A DNA stretch of 64,000 bases from CBDBZL01 sp965213545. Its GTDB lineage: Bacteria > Pseudomonadota > Alphaproteobacteria > Sphingomonadales > Sphingomonadaceae. The stretch is from assembly GCA_965213545.1 (NCBI GenBank), contig CBDBZL010000002.1, forward strand, positions 372,001 to 436,000, in the 5' to 3' direction. Below are positions 17,403 to 25,884 of the stretch, in pieces. Numbering within the stretch: position 1 is the first letter of the stretch; each line of letters opens with the position of its first letter. The notes under the pieces were generated by a model. That model was not told the origin of the DNA and did no database searches. It saw only the letters and a program-made list of their open reading frames with translations. The translations under genes and the position numbers were made by a program.

Positions 17403-18836
17403 GTGAGCGCCTGCACGCAACCAGTCCCGTATCGTCCGCAAACGCCGATCCGCCAGCTGAGCGATTGGCTGGGCGAGGTGGTCGAGCCTGCCGATTTTCC
17501 CCAGACCAAGCTGCGCTTCCGCAATGATCGCGCGGCCGGCGAGGTGGGGCTCGCGGAACTCTCGGACGAGGATTGGGTGCGGCATTTTGCCCGTTTCGAA
17601 CCGCTTGAGGGCAACCTGCCCCAGCCTCTGGCGCTGAAATATCACGGGCATCAGTTCCGCGTCTACAACCCCGAGATCGGCGATGGGCGCGGCTTCTTGT
17701 TCGCACAATTGCTCGACCGCGACGACCGGCTGCTCGACCTTGGCACCAAGGGCAGCGGGCTTACGCCTTTTTCGCGCACGGCTGATGGGCGGCTGACGCT
17801 GAAGGGCGCGGCGCGCGAGGTGCTGGCCACCGAAATGCTACAGGCGACCGGCGTGGCCACTTCGCGGACCTTCTCCATCATCGAGACCGGCGAGCAGCTC
17901 TACCGGCCCGACGAGCCTTCGCCGGCACGCTCCGCTGTGCTAGTGCGGCTGTCGCATTCACATATCAGGATCGGCACTTTCCAGCGGCTGGCCGCGCTCG
18001 GCGAGGAGGACAACCTGGCGGCGCTGGTCGATTACTGCCTCGCTTGCTTCCCCGGTCCGCCACCACCCGAGGATGCCCCCGGACGCGACCAGCCGGCGGT
18101 GATGCTGATGCATCAGACGTGCGAGCGGCTGGCCGATCTGGCGGCATCCTACATGGTGTCGGGCTTTGTTCACGGCGTCCTCAATTCCGACAACATGAAT
18201 ATCACCGGCGAAAGCTTCGATTATGGCCCATGGAGGTGGCTTCCAACGTGGGACGCGAGCTTCACCGCTGCCTATTTCGACCATAGCGGGCTTTATGCCT
18301 TCGGTCGTCAACCCGAGGCCATCCAATGGAACCTGGGCCAGCTCGGCGCCGCGCTGCGTCCGCTGACCGAGGCCGCGCCGCTGGTGACCGCGTTCGAGCG
18401 TTTCGGCCCGCTTTACCGCAAGCGGCTTGGCCAGCGGTTCTGCTGGCGGCTGGGGATTGGCTCGGCGGGGGAGGAGGCGGACACTGCCCTCATTGCCGCC
18501 GCCGAGCGGATCATGCGCGAGCAGGGCATCGGACCCGACGCGTTCTTCTTCCGCCATCGCGGCGGGCGCAATGCCGAGGGCGCGCTGGCCGAGGCGCTGG
18601 ACGGCAGGCAGGCAGGCTCGCTCGATCATCCCTATTGGTCGGACGAGGCGCCCTGTTCGATGCTGATCGACGAGGTGGAGGCAATCTGGGCCGCCATCGC
18701 CGAGCATGACGATTGGGGACCGCTGGTGGACAAGATCGCGGCCATACGGCGCATGGGGGATGCCCTGGCCACAAGCCCACCCCCGCCCCCTGCCGGCCAT
18801 GCGCGTCCAACCTGGAGAAATCGACACGATGGCTAG
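17403..18836 (+). CDS. selO: Protein adenylyltransferase SelO (YdiU/UPF0061)
   Basis: SelO is a pseudokinase-fold enzyme that transfers AMP to protein Ser, Thr or Tyr residues, linked to redox stress. Family motifs visible include FRNDRAAGEVGL, LKYHGHQFRVYNP, DLGTKGSGLTPFSR, and the metal/catalytic block GFVHGVLNSDNMNITGESFD followed by YGPW. The GTG start at 17403 was preferred because it opens into the usual PYRP segment; a TTG 60 bp upstream is possible. The stop falls inside the start of astD, giving an 8-base overlap. Confidence 0.88.
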   Translation: MSACTQPVPYRPQTPIRQLSDWLGEVVEPADFPQTKLRFRNDRAAGEVGLAELSDEDWVRHFARFEPLEGNLPQPLALKYHGHQFRVYNPEIGDGRGFLFAQLLDRDDRLLDLGTKGSGLTPFSRTADGRLTLKGAAREVLATEMLQATGVATSRTFSIIETGEQLYRPDEPSPARSAVLVRLSHSHIRIGTFQRLAALGEEDNLAALVDYCLACFPGPPPPEDAPGRDQPAVMLMHQTCERLADLAASYMVSGFVHGVLNSDNMNITGESFDYGPWRWLPTWDASFTAAYFDHSGLYAFGRQPEAIQWNLGQLGAALRPLTEAAPLVTAFERFGPLYRKRLGQRFCWRLGIGSAGEEADTALIAAAERIMREQGIGPDAFFFRHRGGRNAEGALAEALDGRQAGSLDHPYWSDEAPCSMLIDEVEAIWAAIAEHDDWGPLVDKIAAIRRMGDALATSPPPPPAGHARPTWRNRHDG

Positions 18837-20241
18837 CGAAATCATTTCCGTTGAACCGGCCACCGGCGCGCAGGTGTGGCGGGGCACGCCCGACGATGTC
18901 GAGCAGGCGGTCGCCCTGGCGCGCGAGGCCCGGCCGCGCTGGGCTCGCCGGCCGCTGGCAGAACGGCTCGACATCATGCGGATGTTCGCCGAGCAGGTGG
19001 AAGCGGCCGCGCCGCAATTTGCCGAATTGATCGCTCGCGAAACCGGCAAGCCGCTATGGGAAGCCCGGACCGAAGTTGCCGCGGTGGCGGCCAAGGTGGA
19101 GATATCCATCACGGCGCAAGAGGAGCGCGCCGGAACCCGGCACCTGGGCCAGGCGGGCGGCGCCGAGGCGGTGCTGCGCCATCGCCCGCACGGTGTCATG
19201 GCGGTGCTCGGCCCGTATAACTTCCCCGCCCATCTGCCCAACGGCCACATCATTCCAGCGCTGCTGGCGGGCAATGCCGTGCTCTTCAAGCCGAGCGAGA
19301 AGACGCCGGCGGTCGGCGCATTGCTGATCGACCTGCTCCATCAAGCGGGGGTGCCATCCGAAGCCGCTCAGCTGGTCATCGGCGGACCGGACGAGGGGCG
19401 TGCGCTGGTGGCGCATCGCGACGTCGACGGCGTGCTGTTCACCGGTTCCGAAAGGGCGGGCATCGCCATAAACCGGATGCTGGCGGACAGTCCGGGCAAG
19501 GTCTTGGCGCTGGAAATGGGCGGCAACAATCCGGTCGTGGTCTGGGACACCGAGCGCCTGGAAGATGCAGCGGCGATCATCGTCCAATCGGCCTTCACCA
19601 CCGCCGGCCAACGCTGCACCGCGGCCCGGCGGCTGATCGTGCGTGACGAGCTGGCGGATGAGGTGACCGGGAGAGTTGCCGACCTGATTGGCAAGATGAT
19701 CATCGGCGCCCCATTCGACGAGCCGCAGCCATTCATGGGCCCAGTGATCGACAATGATGCCGCGCTGAGCCTTCTTGCAGGCTGGGAGCAGCTGGTCGCG
19801 GCGGGCGGTGAGGCGATCGTGCTATTGCGCCGGCCGAACCCGGAACTCCCGTTCCTGACCCCCGGACTGATCGACATGACCAGCGCCTCCACCCGCCCGG
19901 ATGATGAGATGTTCGGGCCGCTGCTTCAGGTCACTCGTGTCGCGCGGTTCGAGGAAGCGCTGCATGCGGCCAACGATACCCGGTTCGGGCTGTCGGCATC
20001 GCTCGTGGGCGGGTCCAGCGCGCACTACGACGATTTCCGCACGACCATTCGCGCCGGGATAATAAACTGGAACAGGCCGACCAATGGCGCCTCCTCGGCC
20101 GCTCCGTTCGGCGGGCTGGGCAATTCGGGCAACAACCGCCCGGCGGCGTACTACGCGGCGGATTACTGCGCCCACCCGGTCGTCAGCAGCGAGGCGGCAA
20201 GTCCGGAGGCCACGCTAGCCACAGGTTTTACGCACGATTGA
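18829..20241 (+). CDS. astD: Succinylglutamate-semialdehyde dehydrogenase
   Basis: It oxidises N-succinylglutamate semialdehyde with NAD+, step four of the AST arginine-degradation pathway. The ALDH fold is clear: GPYNFPAHLPNGHIIPALLAGN for cofactor binding, FTGSERAG, the general base in LALEMGGNN, and the catalytic Cys in TTAGQRCTAARR. Length (470 residues) and the HLPNGH segment fit AstD better than other ALDHs. Translation is probably coupled to selO; GGAG precedes the ATG. No other ast gene is in the window. Confidence 0.85.
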   Translation: MASEIISVEPATGAQVWRGTPDDVEQAVALAREARPRWARRPLAERLDIMRMFAEQVEAAAPQFAELIARETGKPLWEARTEVAAVAAKVEISITAQEERAGTRHLGQAGGAEAVLRHRPHGVMAVLGPYNFPAHLPNGHIIPALLAGNAVLFKPSEKTPAVGALLIDLLHQAGVPSEAAQLVIGGPDEGRALVAHRDVDGVLFTGSERAGIAINRMLADSPGKVLALEMGGNNPVVVWDTERLEDAAAIIVQSAFTTAGQRCTAARRLIVRDELADEVTGRVADLIGKMIIGAPFDEPQPFMGPVIDNDAALSLLAGWEQLVAAGGEAIVLLRRPNPELPFLTPGLIDMTSASTRPDDEMFGPLLQVTRVARFEEALHAANDTRFGLSASLVGGSSAHYDDFRTTIRAGIINWNRPTNGASSAAPFGGLGNSGNNRPAAYYAADYCAHPVVSSEAASPEATLATGFTHD

Positions 20242-20253
20242 GCGCTCAGATCC

Positions 20254-20291
20254 AACGAACCCCGAAGCCAACGAACCCAATTCTAACGAAC
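20254..20291 (+). repeat. Three short direct repeats AACGAAC
   Basis: AACGAAC occurs at 20254, 20270 and 20285, spaced 16 and 15 bases, just past the astD stop. The spacing of about one and a half helical turns could suit a protein-binding site, but no role is known. The remainder of the astD-pyrC gap contains no convincing gene. Confidence 0.5.
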
Positions 20292-20325
20292 AAGGCGCCC
20301 GCACCTTGATGGCACGAGCGCCTTG
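20291..20325. terminator. Terminator-like inverted repeat between astD and pyrC
   Basis: An 8-bp perfect inverted repeat, CAAGGCGC and GCGCCTTG, is separated by 19 bases in the convergent gap between astD (plus) and pyrC (minus). The loop is long and no U-run follows, so it is at best a weak bidirectional terminator. Confidence 0.3.
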
Positions 20326-20491
20326 GCGCGACCCCTCTAGAACACGACCCGAGAAGCCGCGCTGCGACGATGGCCAAACAGGGGAAGACCAACGCCGATT
20401 CCTGTGCAACAGGCAGGAGCCAAAGCCCCGGCCTCAAAGCACTATACGACCAAAGCGGTGAACCGGCCGCAACCGATGCGAAAGAAGATTG

Positions 20492-21550
20492 TCAGCTTGG
20501 CACAGCGGCCTTGGGGTCGACAATCCGCCAGGCCAGTGTCTCGCCCGCATGGAACGGCACCAGGCCGGTCTGATCAAGGTCAATCTCTTGCGGAACGGAA
20601 TTGGCCTGCCGTTCCAGCGTGACCGCGCCCTCATTGAGTGGCAGGCCGTAGAAACGCGCGCCATGTTCGCTGGCAAACCCTTCCAGCCGGGCAAGCGCGC
20701 CTTCCTCCTCGAACACTGCGGCATAGCTCTCGAGCGCATAAGGCGCGTTGAAGATGCCCGCACAGCCGCACGCCGCCTCCTTCGCCTCGCGCGGGTGGGG
20801 AGCGCTGTCGGTGCCGAGGAAGAACTTGGGCGAGCCCGAGGTGGCTGCGGCCCGCAATGCCAGCCTATGCCGCTCTCGCTTGGCCACCGGAAGGCAGTAG
20901 GCATGCGGACGCATACCGCCAGCAAACATGGCGTTGCGGTTGATATGCAGGTGGTGCGGCGTAATGGTGGCGGCGAAATTGGCGCCTGCCTGGTTCACGA
21001 AGGCGACACCTTGCTCGCTTGTCAGATGCTCGAACACCACCTTCAATCGCGGCAGGCGCCTGGTCAGCGGAGCAAGGATTCGCTCGATGAAAACCGCCTC
21101 GCGGTCGAAGATGTCGACCTGCGGATCGGTCACCTCGCCATGCACGCAGAGCACCATGCCGATCTCGGCCATCGTCTCCAGCACACCGGTGATACGGGCG
21201 ATATCGGTAACGCCGGCCGCCGAATTGGTGGTCGCCCCGGCCGGATAGAGCTTGGCGGCATGATACACCCCTTCCGCAAATCCCCGGGCAAGATCGGCCG
21301 GGTCGGTCCGGTCGGTCAGGTAACAGGTCATCAGCGGCTCGAATGCCACGCCCCGGGGCAACGCGGCCAGGATACGCGCACGATAGGCCCGCGCCGCGGC
21401 AATGTCGGTGACCGGCGGCGAGAGATTGGGCATCACGATGGCCCGGGCGAACTGCCGGGCGGTATAATCAACGACATTCTCGAGCATGGCACCATCGCGA
21501 AGGTGGACGTGCCAGTCATCGGGCCTGCGAATGATAAGCGTGTCGGTCAT
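20492..21550 (-). CDS. pyrC: Dihydroorotase (PyrC, class II)
   Basis: It catalyses reversible cyclisation of carbamoyl-aspartate to dihydroorotate in pyrimidine synthesis. The metal-binding DWHVHLRDG opens the protein. The carboxylated-lysine segment YHAAKLYPAGATTNS, the histidine loops LCVHGEV and ATITPHHLHINRN, and the catalytic Asp in FFLGTDSAPHP are all present. At 352 residues, starting directly at MTDTLIIRRPDDWH, it matches the E. coli-type enzyme. It is divergent from ygfZ. Orotate phosphoribosyltransferase (pyrE) is elsewhere in the window. Confidence 0.94.
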   Translation of the reverse strand: MTDTLIIRRPDDWHVHLRDGAMLENVVDYTARQFARAIVMPNLSPPVTDIAAARAYRARILAALPRGVAFEPLMTCYLTDRTDPADLARGFAEGVYHAAKLYPAGATTNSAAGVTDIARITGVLETMAEIGMVLCVHGEVTDPQVDIFDREAVFIERILAPLTRRLPRLKVVFEHLTSEQGVAFVNQAGANFAATITPHHLHINRNAMFAGGMRPHAYCLPVAKRERHRLALRAAATSGSPKFFLGTDSAPHPREAKEAACGCAGIFNAPYALESYAAVFEEEGALARLEGFASEHGARFYGLPLNEGAVTLERQANSVPQEIDLDQTGLVPFHAGETLAWRIVDPKAAVPS

Positions 21551-21631
21551 GCCAGGATCCGCCTTACACATCGCGTCGTGCCGCGACAGGGGGTCTTGAT
21601 CGCCGCCTTGGCCAAAACCACTTAAATTGCC

Positions 21632-22393
21632 ATGAAGCCCGCCGATCCCAACAGCGTTCTGACCGGGCGCGCGCTCATTCGCGTGGCGGCGACCTCGCCC
21701 GAAGAGGACGCGCGCGGCTTCCTCCAGGGGCTGGTCACCAATGACATGACGCAGGCGCTTCCTGTCTATGCCGGCCTGCTGTCGCCCCAAGGCAAGACCT
21801 TGTTCGATTTCCTTATCTGGCCTGACGGGGCAGGTTCGCTGCTGATCGACTGCGAGGCGGATGCGGTAGATGACCTAGTCCGCCGGCTGACGCTTTACCG
21901 GTTGCGACGAAAGATCACGATCGAACGCACGGACGAGCTGGCGCTGCACTGGCGCAAGGAGTGTGACGAAGATAGCCTTGCCGACCCACGTCTCGCCGCG
22001 CTCGGCCAGCGCTGGATCGCGCCCGCCACGCCTGGCCCGGTCGCCGACAGCGCAGACGCTTCCTGGCTGTCGCACCGGCTTTCGCTGGGAATAGCCGAGG
22101 GGTCGGCCGAACTTGGCGATATCCTGTGGCTGGAGACCAACGCCGCCGAACTGAACGGGGTGAGCTTCTCGAAAGGCTGCTATGTCGGCCAGGAGAACAC
22201 CGCCCGGATGAACTGGCGCCAGAAGATCAATCGCCGGCTGGTCGTGGTGCCGCTCGATCGCTCGGACGAGAGGCGGCGCAAGGCGGCATATAAGCAGCTG
22301 GGGCTGGCAGTCGATCACCTGCGCATCGATGCGATTCCCCTCGATTTGGTTCCTGCCTGGATGCGGCTCGAGGCGAGCGATGCGGCTTCATGA
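21632..22393 (+). CDS. ygfZ: Folate-binding protein YgfZ (iron-sulfur cluster maintenance)
   Basis: YgfZ/Iba57-type proteins resemble the glycine-cleavage T-protein and support repair of certain iron-sulfur enzymes through tetrahydrofolate. The diagnostic KGCYVGQE motif, with its essential cysteine, is present in the block VSFSKGCYVGQENTARM. The N-terminal LQGLVTNDM segment is also typical. At 253 residues the length is usual. The next gene begins about 55 bp downstream on the same strand. Confidence 0.88.
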   Translation: MKPADPNSVLTGRALIRVAATSPEEDARGFLQGLVTNDMTQALPVYAGLLSPQGKTLFDFLIWPDGAGSLLIDCEADAVDDLVRRLTLYRLRRKITIERTDELALHWRKECDEDSLADPRLAALGQRWIAPATPGPVADSADASWLSHRLSLGIAEGSAELGDILWLETNAAELNGVSFSKGCYVGQENTARMNWRQKINRRLVVVPLDRSDERRRKAAYKQLGLAVDHLRIDAIPLDLVPAWMRLEASDAAS

Positions 22394-22448
22394 TTGTTTC
22401 GGTGACAACGCGGACGGGGAACTGCATGGGCGGCCCAAGGCTCACGCC

Positions 22449-23366
22449 ATGAAAACCATCGTCGAATCGGCCCGGGCCGCACCGCCACCACTCGTCATCC
22501 GCGACCGCAGATTCGCGCGCGACCATGCGCCGCGCTGGTGGATGGCGGGCGATCCCGTCGCCACCGCCTGGGCCAATTCCCTATCAGCCAGCTTCCCGCG
22601 CGGCGAGGCGATGTTCATCGAGGCGGTGAAGGCGCATCGCGATGGCGCGCCGCCCGAGCTTGCCGAGCAGATCCGCGCGTTTGTCCGCCAGGAAGTCAAT
22701 CACTCGCGCGAACATCTGGCCTTCAACCGGCTGGCCGAGGATGCCGGCTATGACCTTGCCGCGATCGACGCGCGGGTCGAACGCCTGATCGAAGAGACGT
22801 TCGCATTGCCGCCGATCGCCTGGCTGGCAGTGACAATCGCTCTCGAGCATTTCACCGCCATGTTCGCGCACCAGTTCATGGCCGATCCGCGTCATTTCGC
22901 CGGTGTCGACGACAAGCATGCGGCGCTGTGGCGCTGGCACGCGGTTGAGGAAATTGAGCACAAGGGCGTGGCCTACGACACTTGGCTGCACGCGACGCGC
23001 GCCTGGAGTGGGGCCAGGCGCTGGCGTTACAGGAGCTTTTTGATGCTGTGCGTCACCGTGCGCTTCGTGCGCCACCGCGCGGGCGATGCGCTCGACCTGA
23101 TGGCGCAGGAAGGGGTCGGCGGGATCGGGGCGCGGCTACGGTTAGGCTGGTATCTGGTGGGACGGCCGGGGATATTGCGCCGCATATTCCCGCAATGGTG
23201 CGCCTATTTCACGCCTGGCTTCCATCCGTGGAAGCACGACGACAGCAATCTCGTCACGGGATATGGCGACAATTTCGGATTGTCGCACGAAGACGCGACG
23301 AGCCGTGGCGAGGTCGACTTGGAAAGCTCCGACCTGCGGCTAGACCAGGCCGCGCTGGAGCATTGA
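22449..23366 (+). CDS. Ferritin-like metal-dependent hydrolase family protein (PF10118-like)
   Basis: The 305-residue protein is mainly helical and carries paired carboxylate/histidine motifs expected of a dimetal centre: RQEVNHSREH, IALEHFTAMF and WHAVEEIEHKGVAYD. This is the pattern of a predicted metal-dependent hydrolase family, though ferritin-like oxidase chemistry is equally possible. The substrate is unknown. An in-frame ATG at 22380 overlaps the ygfZ stop; 22449 was chosen because it starts near the conserved RDRRFAR segment. Confidence 0.72.
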   Translation: MKTIVESARAAPPPLVIRDRRFARDHAPRWWMAGDPVATAWANSLSASFPRGEAMFIEAVKAHRDGAPPELAEQIRAFVRQEVNHSREHLAFNRLAEDAGYDLAAIDARVERLIEETFALPPIAWLAVTIALEHFTAMFAHQFMADPRHFAGVDDKHAALWRWHAVEEIEHKGVAYDTWLHATRAWSGARRWRYRSFLMLCVTVRFVRHRAGDALDLMAQEGVGGIGARLRLGWYLVGRPGILRRIFPQWCAYFTPGFHPWKHDDSNLVTGYGDNFGLSHEDATSRGEVDLESSDLRLDQAALEH

Positions 23367-23399
23367 ACGCGCGCCGCCGGTTGCCCCGGCCCCGGCAAA

Positions 23400-23669
23400 C
23401 TACTCGGCGGCGACCGCCTGCAATTCTACCGAGACATATTTGCGTCCCAACTTGCCATCATGGAAGCGTACCTGTCCGGCTTCCAGCGCGAACAGCGTGT
23501 GATCCTTGCCGATCCCCACATTGCGACCCGGGTAGAACTTGGTCCCCCGCTGCCGCACGAGGATGTTTCCGCCCAGGACCGACTCGCCGCCGAACTTTTT
23601 GACGCCAAGCCGCCGGCCTGCCGAATCGCGACCATTGCGTGATGAGCCGCCTGCTTTTTTATGAGCCAT
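23400..23669 (-). CDS. rpmA: 50S ribosomal protein L27
   Basis: The 89-residue protein starts MAHKKAGGSSRNGRDS and contains GGESVLGGNILVRQRGT and FYPGRNVGIGKDHTLFAL, hallmarks of L27. Its N-terminus reaches the peptidyl-transferase centre of the ribosome. It lies 5 bp downstream of rplU in the usual rplU-rpmA operon. The family pattern is complete, with no unusual tail. Confidence 0.98.
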   Translation of the reverse strand: MAHKKAGGSSRNGRDSAGRRLGVKKFGGESVLGGNILVRQRGTKFYPGRNVGIGKDHTLFALEAGQVRFHDGKLGRKYVSVELQAVAAE

Positions 23670-23674
23670 TCGCG

Positions 23675-24310
23675 TTACTCCTGCGGTTTCTTGTCGTCGG
23701 TGGACGGCTGATCGCCCAGCTTTTCAGCGGACTTGGCAGCAGACTTGCGGGCGGGCGCATCCTTCACCGGCTTGGCTTTTGTCGCCGTCTCCTCGCGCGA
23801 TACGTCACCGCCCTTGGCAGGTGCGCTGGGCTTGGGCGCCCCACCGGCGGTGTCGCTCGCTTCCGGCTTGGCGGACTGGTTCTTGGCGGACCGGTTGTCA
23901 TCCGACTGCTTGGCCGCCGGCTGCGTGGTTGCCGCTTCGGTCGAAGGAGCATCATCGACCACCGCATCCTTCGCCGACGCCCGGCCGGCGGTTGCAGCGG
24001 CGGGCTTGCCCTTCTCCCCGACCGAAAGGATGCGAAGAAGGGTTAATTGCTGACGATGACCCGCCTTGCGCCGATAATTATGCCGCCGGCGCTTCTTGAA
24101 CACCACGACCTTCTCGCCCTTGGCCTGGGCAATGATTTCGGCCGAGACAGACACGCCGGACACATCGGCAAGCGCACCGCCCTCGCCCGCAAGCAGCACG
24201 TCGGCAAGCTCGATCGTCTCGCCAGCCTCGCCGGCAAGCCTCTCGACCGCAATCTTGTCTCCGGTGGCGACGCGATACTGCTTGCCGCCCGTGCGCACTA
24301 CAGCGAACAT
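23675..24310 (-). CDS. rplU: 50S ribosomal protein L21 with long C-terminal tail
   Basis: Residues 1-100 are a normal L21: MFAVVRTGGKQYRV at the start and KRRRHNYRRKAGHRQQLTLLRI at the end of the core. About 110 further residues follow, rich in Ala, Lys, Ser, Asp and Pro and probably disordered. Typical L21 is about 100 residues, so the length is doubled. A strong ribosome-binding site (AGGTAGGA) precedes the ATG. A promoter and a leader hairpin are seen upstream. Confidence 0.95.
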   Translation of the reverse strand: MFAVVRTGGKQYRVATGDKIAVERLAGEAGETIELADVLLAGEGGALADVSGVSVSAEIIAQAKGEKVVVFKKRRRHNYRRKAGHRQQLTLLRILSVGEKGKPAAATAGRASAKDAVVDDAPSTEAATTQPAAKQSDDNRSAKNQSAKPEASDTAGGAPKPSAPAKGGDVSREETATKAKPVKDAPARKSAAKSAEKLGDQPSTDDKKPQE

Positions 24311-24370
24311 GGTCCTACCTATTTCCTATGGCATCAAGCGCGGACCGTTTCAGCCCGGCAACGCCGATCA

Positions 24371-24387
24371 GGCGCCCATCGGGCACC
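24371..24387 (-). promoter_or_regulatory. Hairpin in the rplU leader
   Basis: In the transcript direction GGTGCCC and GGGCGCC pair over seven positions (one G-U) with a 3-base loop, about 60 bases before the rplU ATG and just downstream of the predicted promoter. It could be a feedback or attenuation element for the L21/L27 operon. That role is inference. Confidence 0.4.
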
Positions 24388-24401
24388 TTCGAAGGGAGCG
24401 G

Positions 24402-24430
24402 CGGATATGGCAAGGCGCCTGACGTGTCAA
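24402..24430 (-). promoter_or_regulatory. Sigma70-type promoter for rplU-rpmA
   Basis: A perfect -35 (TTGACA, read on the minus strand from 24430) is followed by a 17-base spacer and the -10 TATCCG at 24407-24402. This would give a leader of roughly 85 bases before the rplU ATG. Confidence 0.65.
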
Positions 24431-24533
24431 CACCGGGCCTGGGCAAGGTCACGCCAGTGATCGCGAGCCGGTGACCGCACGAGGAATGCAGCATCTGGAA
24501 AGCGGGTCTCAGAAGGTTTATCGCGCGAAAGCC

Positions 24534-25034
24534 ATGCGCTCGGCCGCCATCTTGTCTTCAGCTGTTTTGGCAGCGCTTTTCCAGGCCGGATGCGCCGGCC
24601 CGCCGCCCTCGGCCTATCCCGACCTGGCGATCCGCGAAGTCGAGCGCGTTCGCCCGCCCCCCGCCCCGGTCGCGACACCGCCGCGTGTGGCAACGCCCGC
24701 GCAACTGGCCCAGATCGCCGATCTGCTAGGCCAGGCGCGATCGGCGCATGCGGCGTTCCTGGAAGCCGAACCTGGCTTGCGGCGCGTCATTGCCGCCGCG
24801 CGCGGGGCCTCGCGCGGTTCGGAAGGATGGGCGCGCGCGCAGGTGGCACTGGCCCAGCTCCAATCGCACCGATCGCAGACGATGATCCCGCTTGCCGATC
24901 TCGATCGCCTTTATGTCGAGACCATCACCGCAGGAGTTGCGCTGCCATCGGTCGCCGATGCGCAAGCGGAAGCCGAGACCATGGTCGCTACCGAGACCCG
25001 GGTCATTTCCGCTCTAGGACAGGACATTCGCTGA
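24534..25034 (+). CDS. Hypothetical lipoprotein
   Basis: The ATG at 24534 opens a short signal peptide ending in the lipobox QAGC, followed by a Pro-rich linker (GPPPSAYP and PPPAPVATPP). A helical domain with many Ala, Gln and Glu residues makes up the rest. The 166-residue product should be lipid-anchored in the envelope. No catalytic motif was recognised. It is divergent from rplU and convergent with moaE. Confidence 0.65.
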   Translation: MRSAAILSSAVLAALFQAGCAGPPPSAYPDLAIREVERVRPPPAPVATPPRVATPAQLAQIADLLGQARSAHAAFLEAEPGLRRVIAAARGASRGSEGWARAQVALAQLQSHRSQTMIPLADLDRLYVETITAGVALPSVADAQAEAETMVATETRVISALGQDIR

Positions 25035-25139
25035 GCCGGGCTCGCCGGTCGCCGGCGGTGTGGATTGGGCAGCGATGCGCTCGTTTAAGCGGTGCCTGTG
25101 ATTGTCTGACAAATGTGGCGGCGCTTCCAGATGTCCGGC

Positions 25140-25586
25140 TCATGTCCAACGCGAGAAGTCCGCATGATCCTCATCGCGCGGTTCTATCCAATGCCAATCA
25201 CCGCCCCGCCGCTCGCGTTTCCAGAACCAGGCATCCGACTTGAGATGATCCATCGCGAAATCGACCGCCTCGAAGGCCGCGCGTCGATGTGCCGCGGCCG
25301 CCGCCACTAACACGATCGGCTCGCCCGGCTTCAAAAGACCTGTCCGATGCACGACAAGCAGGCCATCGAGGCAAAAGCGCCGCGTTGTCGTCTCACCAAG
25401 CCGCTCCAGGCCCGGCTGCGTGAGGGGCGGGTAATGCGACAACTCGAGCGCTTTGACCCACTCCCCGCTAATGGTTCGGGGACGCACGACGCCGGTAAAA
25501 CTGGCGATCCCGCCCGCTCCGGGATGCGCGCCGACGAATCGTTCGAACTCGGCCGCAGGATCTAGCGAATGCGTCTCGAGCTGCAT
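25140..25586 (-). CDS. moaE: Molybdopterin synthase catalytic subunit MoaE
   Basis: MoaE forms the dithiolene of molybdopterin by accepting sulfur from MoaD. Motifs seen are GGIASFTGVVRPR, the RTGLLKPGE loop, and the active-site HLKSDAWFWKRE, which contains the conserved lysines. The ATG at 25586 was chosen, as the longer frame opens only with TTG. It is the last gene of a minus-strand run with moaD and moaA. Confidence 0.95.
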   Translation of the reverse strand: MQLETHSLDPAAEFERFVGAHPGAGGIASFTGVVRPRTISGEWVKALELSHYPPLTQPGLERLGETTTRRFCLDGLLVVHRTGLLKPGEPIVLVAAAAAHRRAAFEAVDFAMDHLKSDAWFWKRERRGGDWHWIEPRDEDHADFSRWT

Positions 25587-25616
25587 TACGAACCTTGGCG
25601 TGCCGGCAGCCAAGCC

Positions 25617-25859
25617 TCAACCGCCGCTTACCGGAGGCAGCAATGCCACCTCATCACCTTCGCTCGCCAGCAGCGAATGCTTGTCCGCCAGCAACTGACC
25701 GTTGATCGCCACCCGGATGCGCTCGTCCTCGACCTGACGGACGAGCGGTTCGGCGAGCGACGCGAGCAGAGCGCGCCAGTCAAGGGGCGCGGGCATGTCG
25801 CGTTCGCCCGCACCGGCAAGATCGGACAGCCTGCCGAGGAACACGAGCCTAACACTCAT
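25617..25859 (-). CDS. moaD: Molybdopterin synthase sulfur carrier MoaD
   Basis: This 80-residue ubiquitin-like protein starts MSVRLVFLGRLSD and ends in the essential Gly-Gly (PPVSGG). The terminus is thiocarboxylated and donates sulfur in the MoaE active site. It lies between moaA and moaE with about 25-30 bp on either side. Both the length and the LLPPVSGG ending are characteristic. Confidence 0.94.
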   Translation of the reverse strand: MSVRLVFLGRLSDLAGAGERDMPAPLDWRALLASLAEPLVRQVEDERIRVAINGQLLADKHSLLASEGDEVALLPPVSGG

Positions 25860-25884
25860 CGCACGCCGCCAGGTCTGCGTGCAA

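Noticed and set aside
20246..20437. 63- and 64-codon minus-strand frames between astD and pyrC
   Set aside because: They overlap each other in different frames, lack good ribosome-binding sites and show no protein-like pattern.
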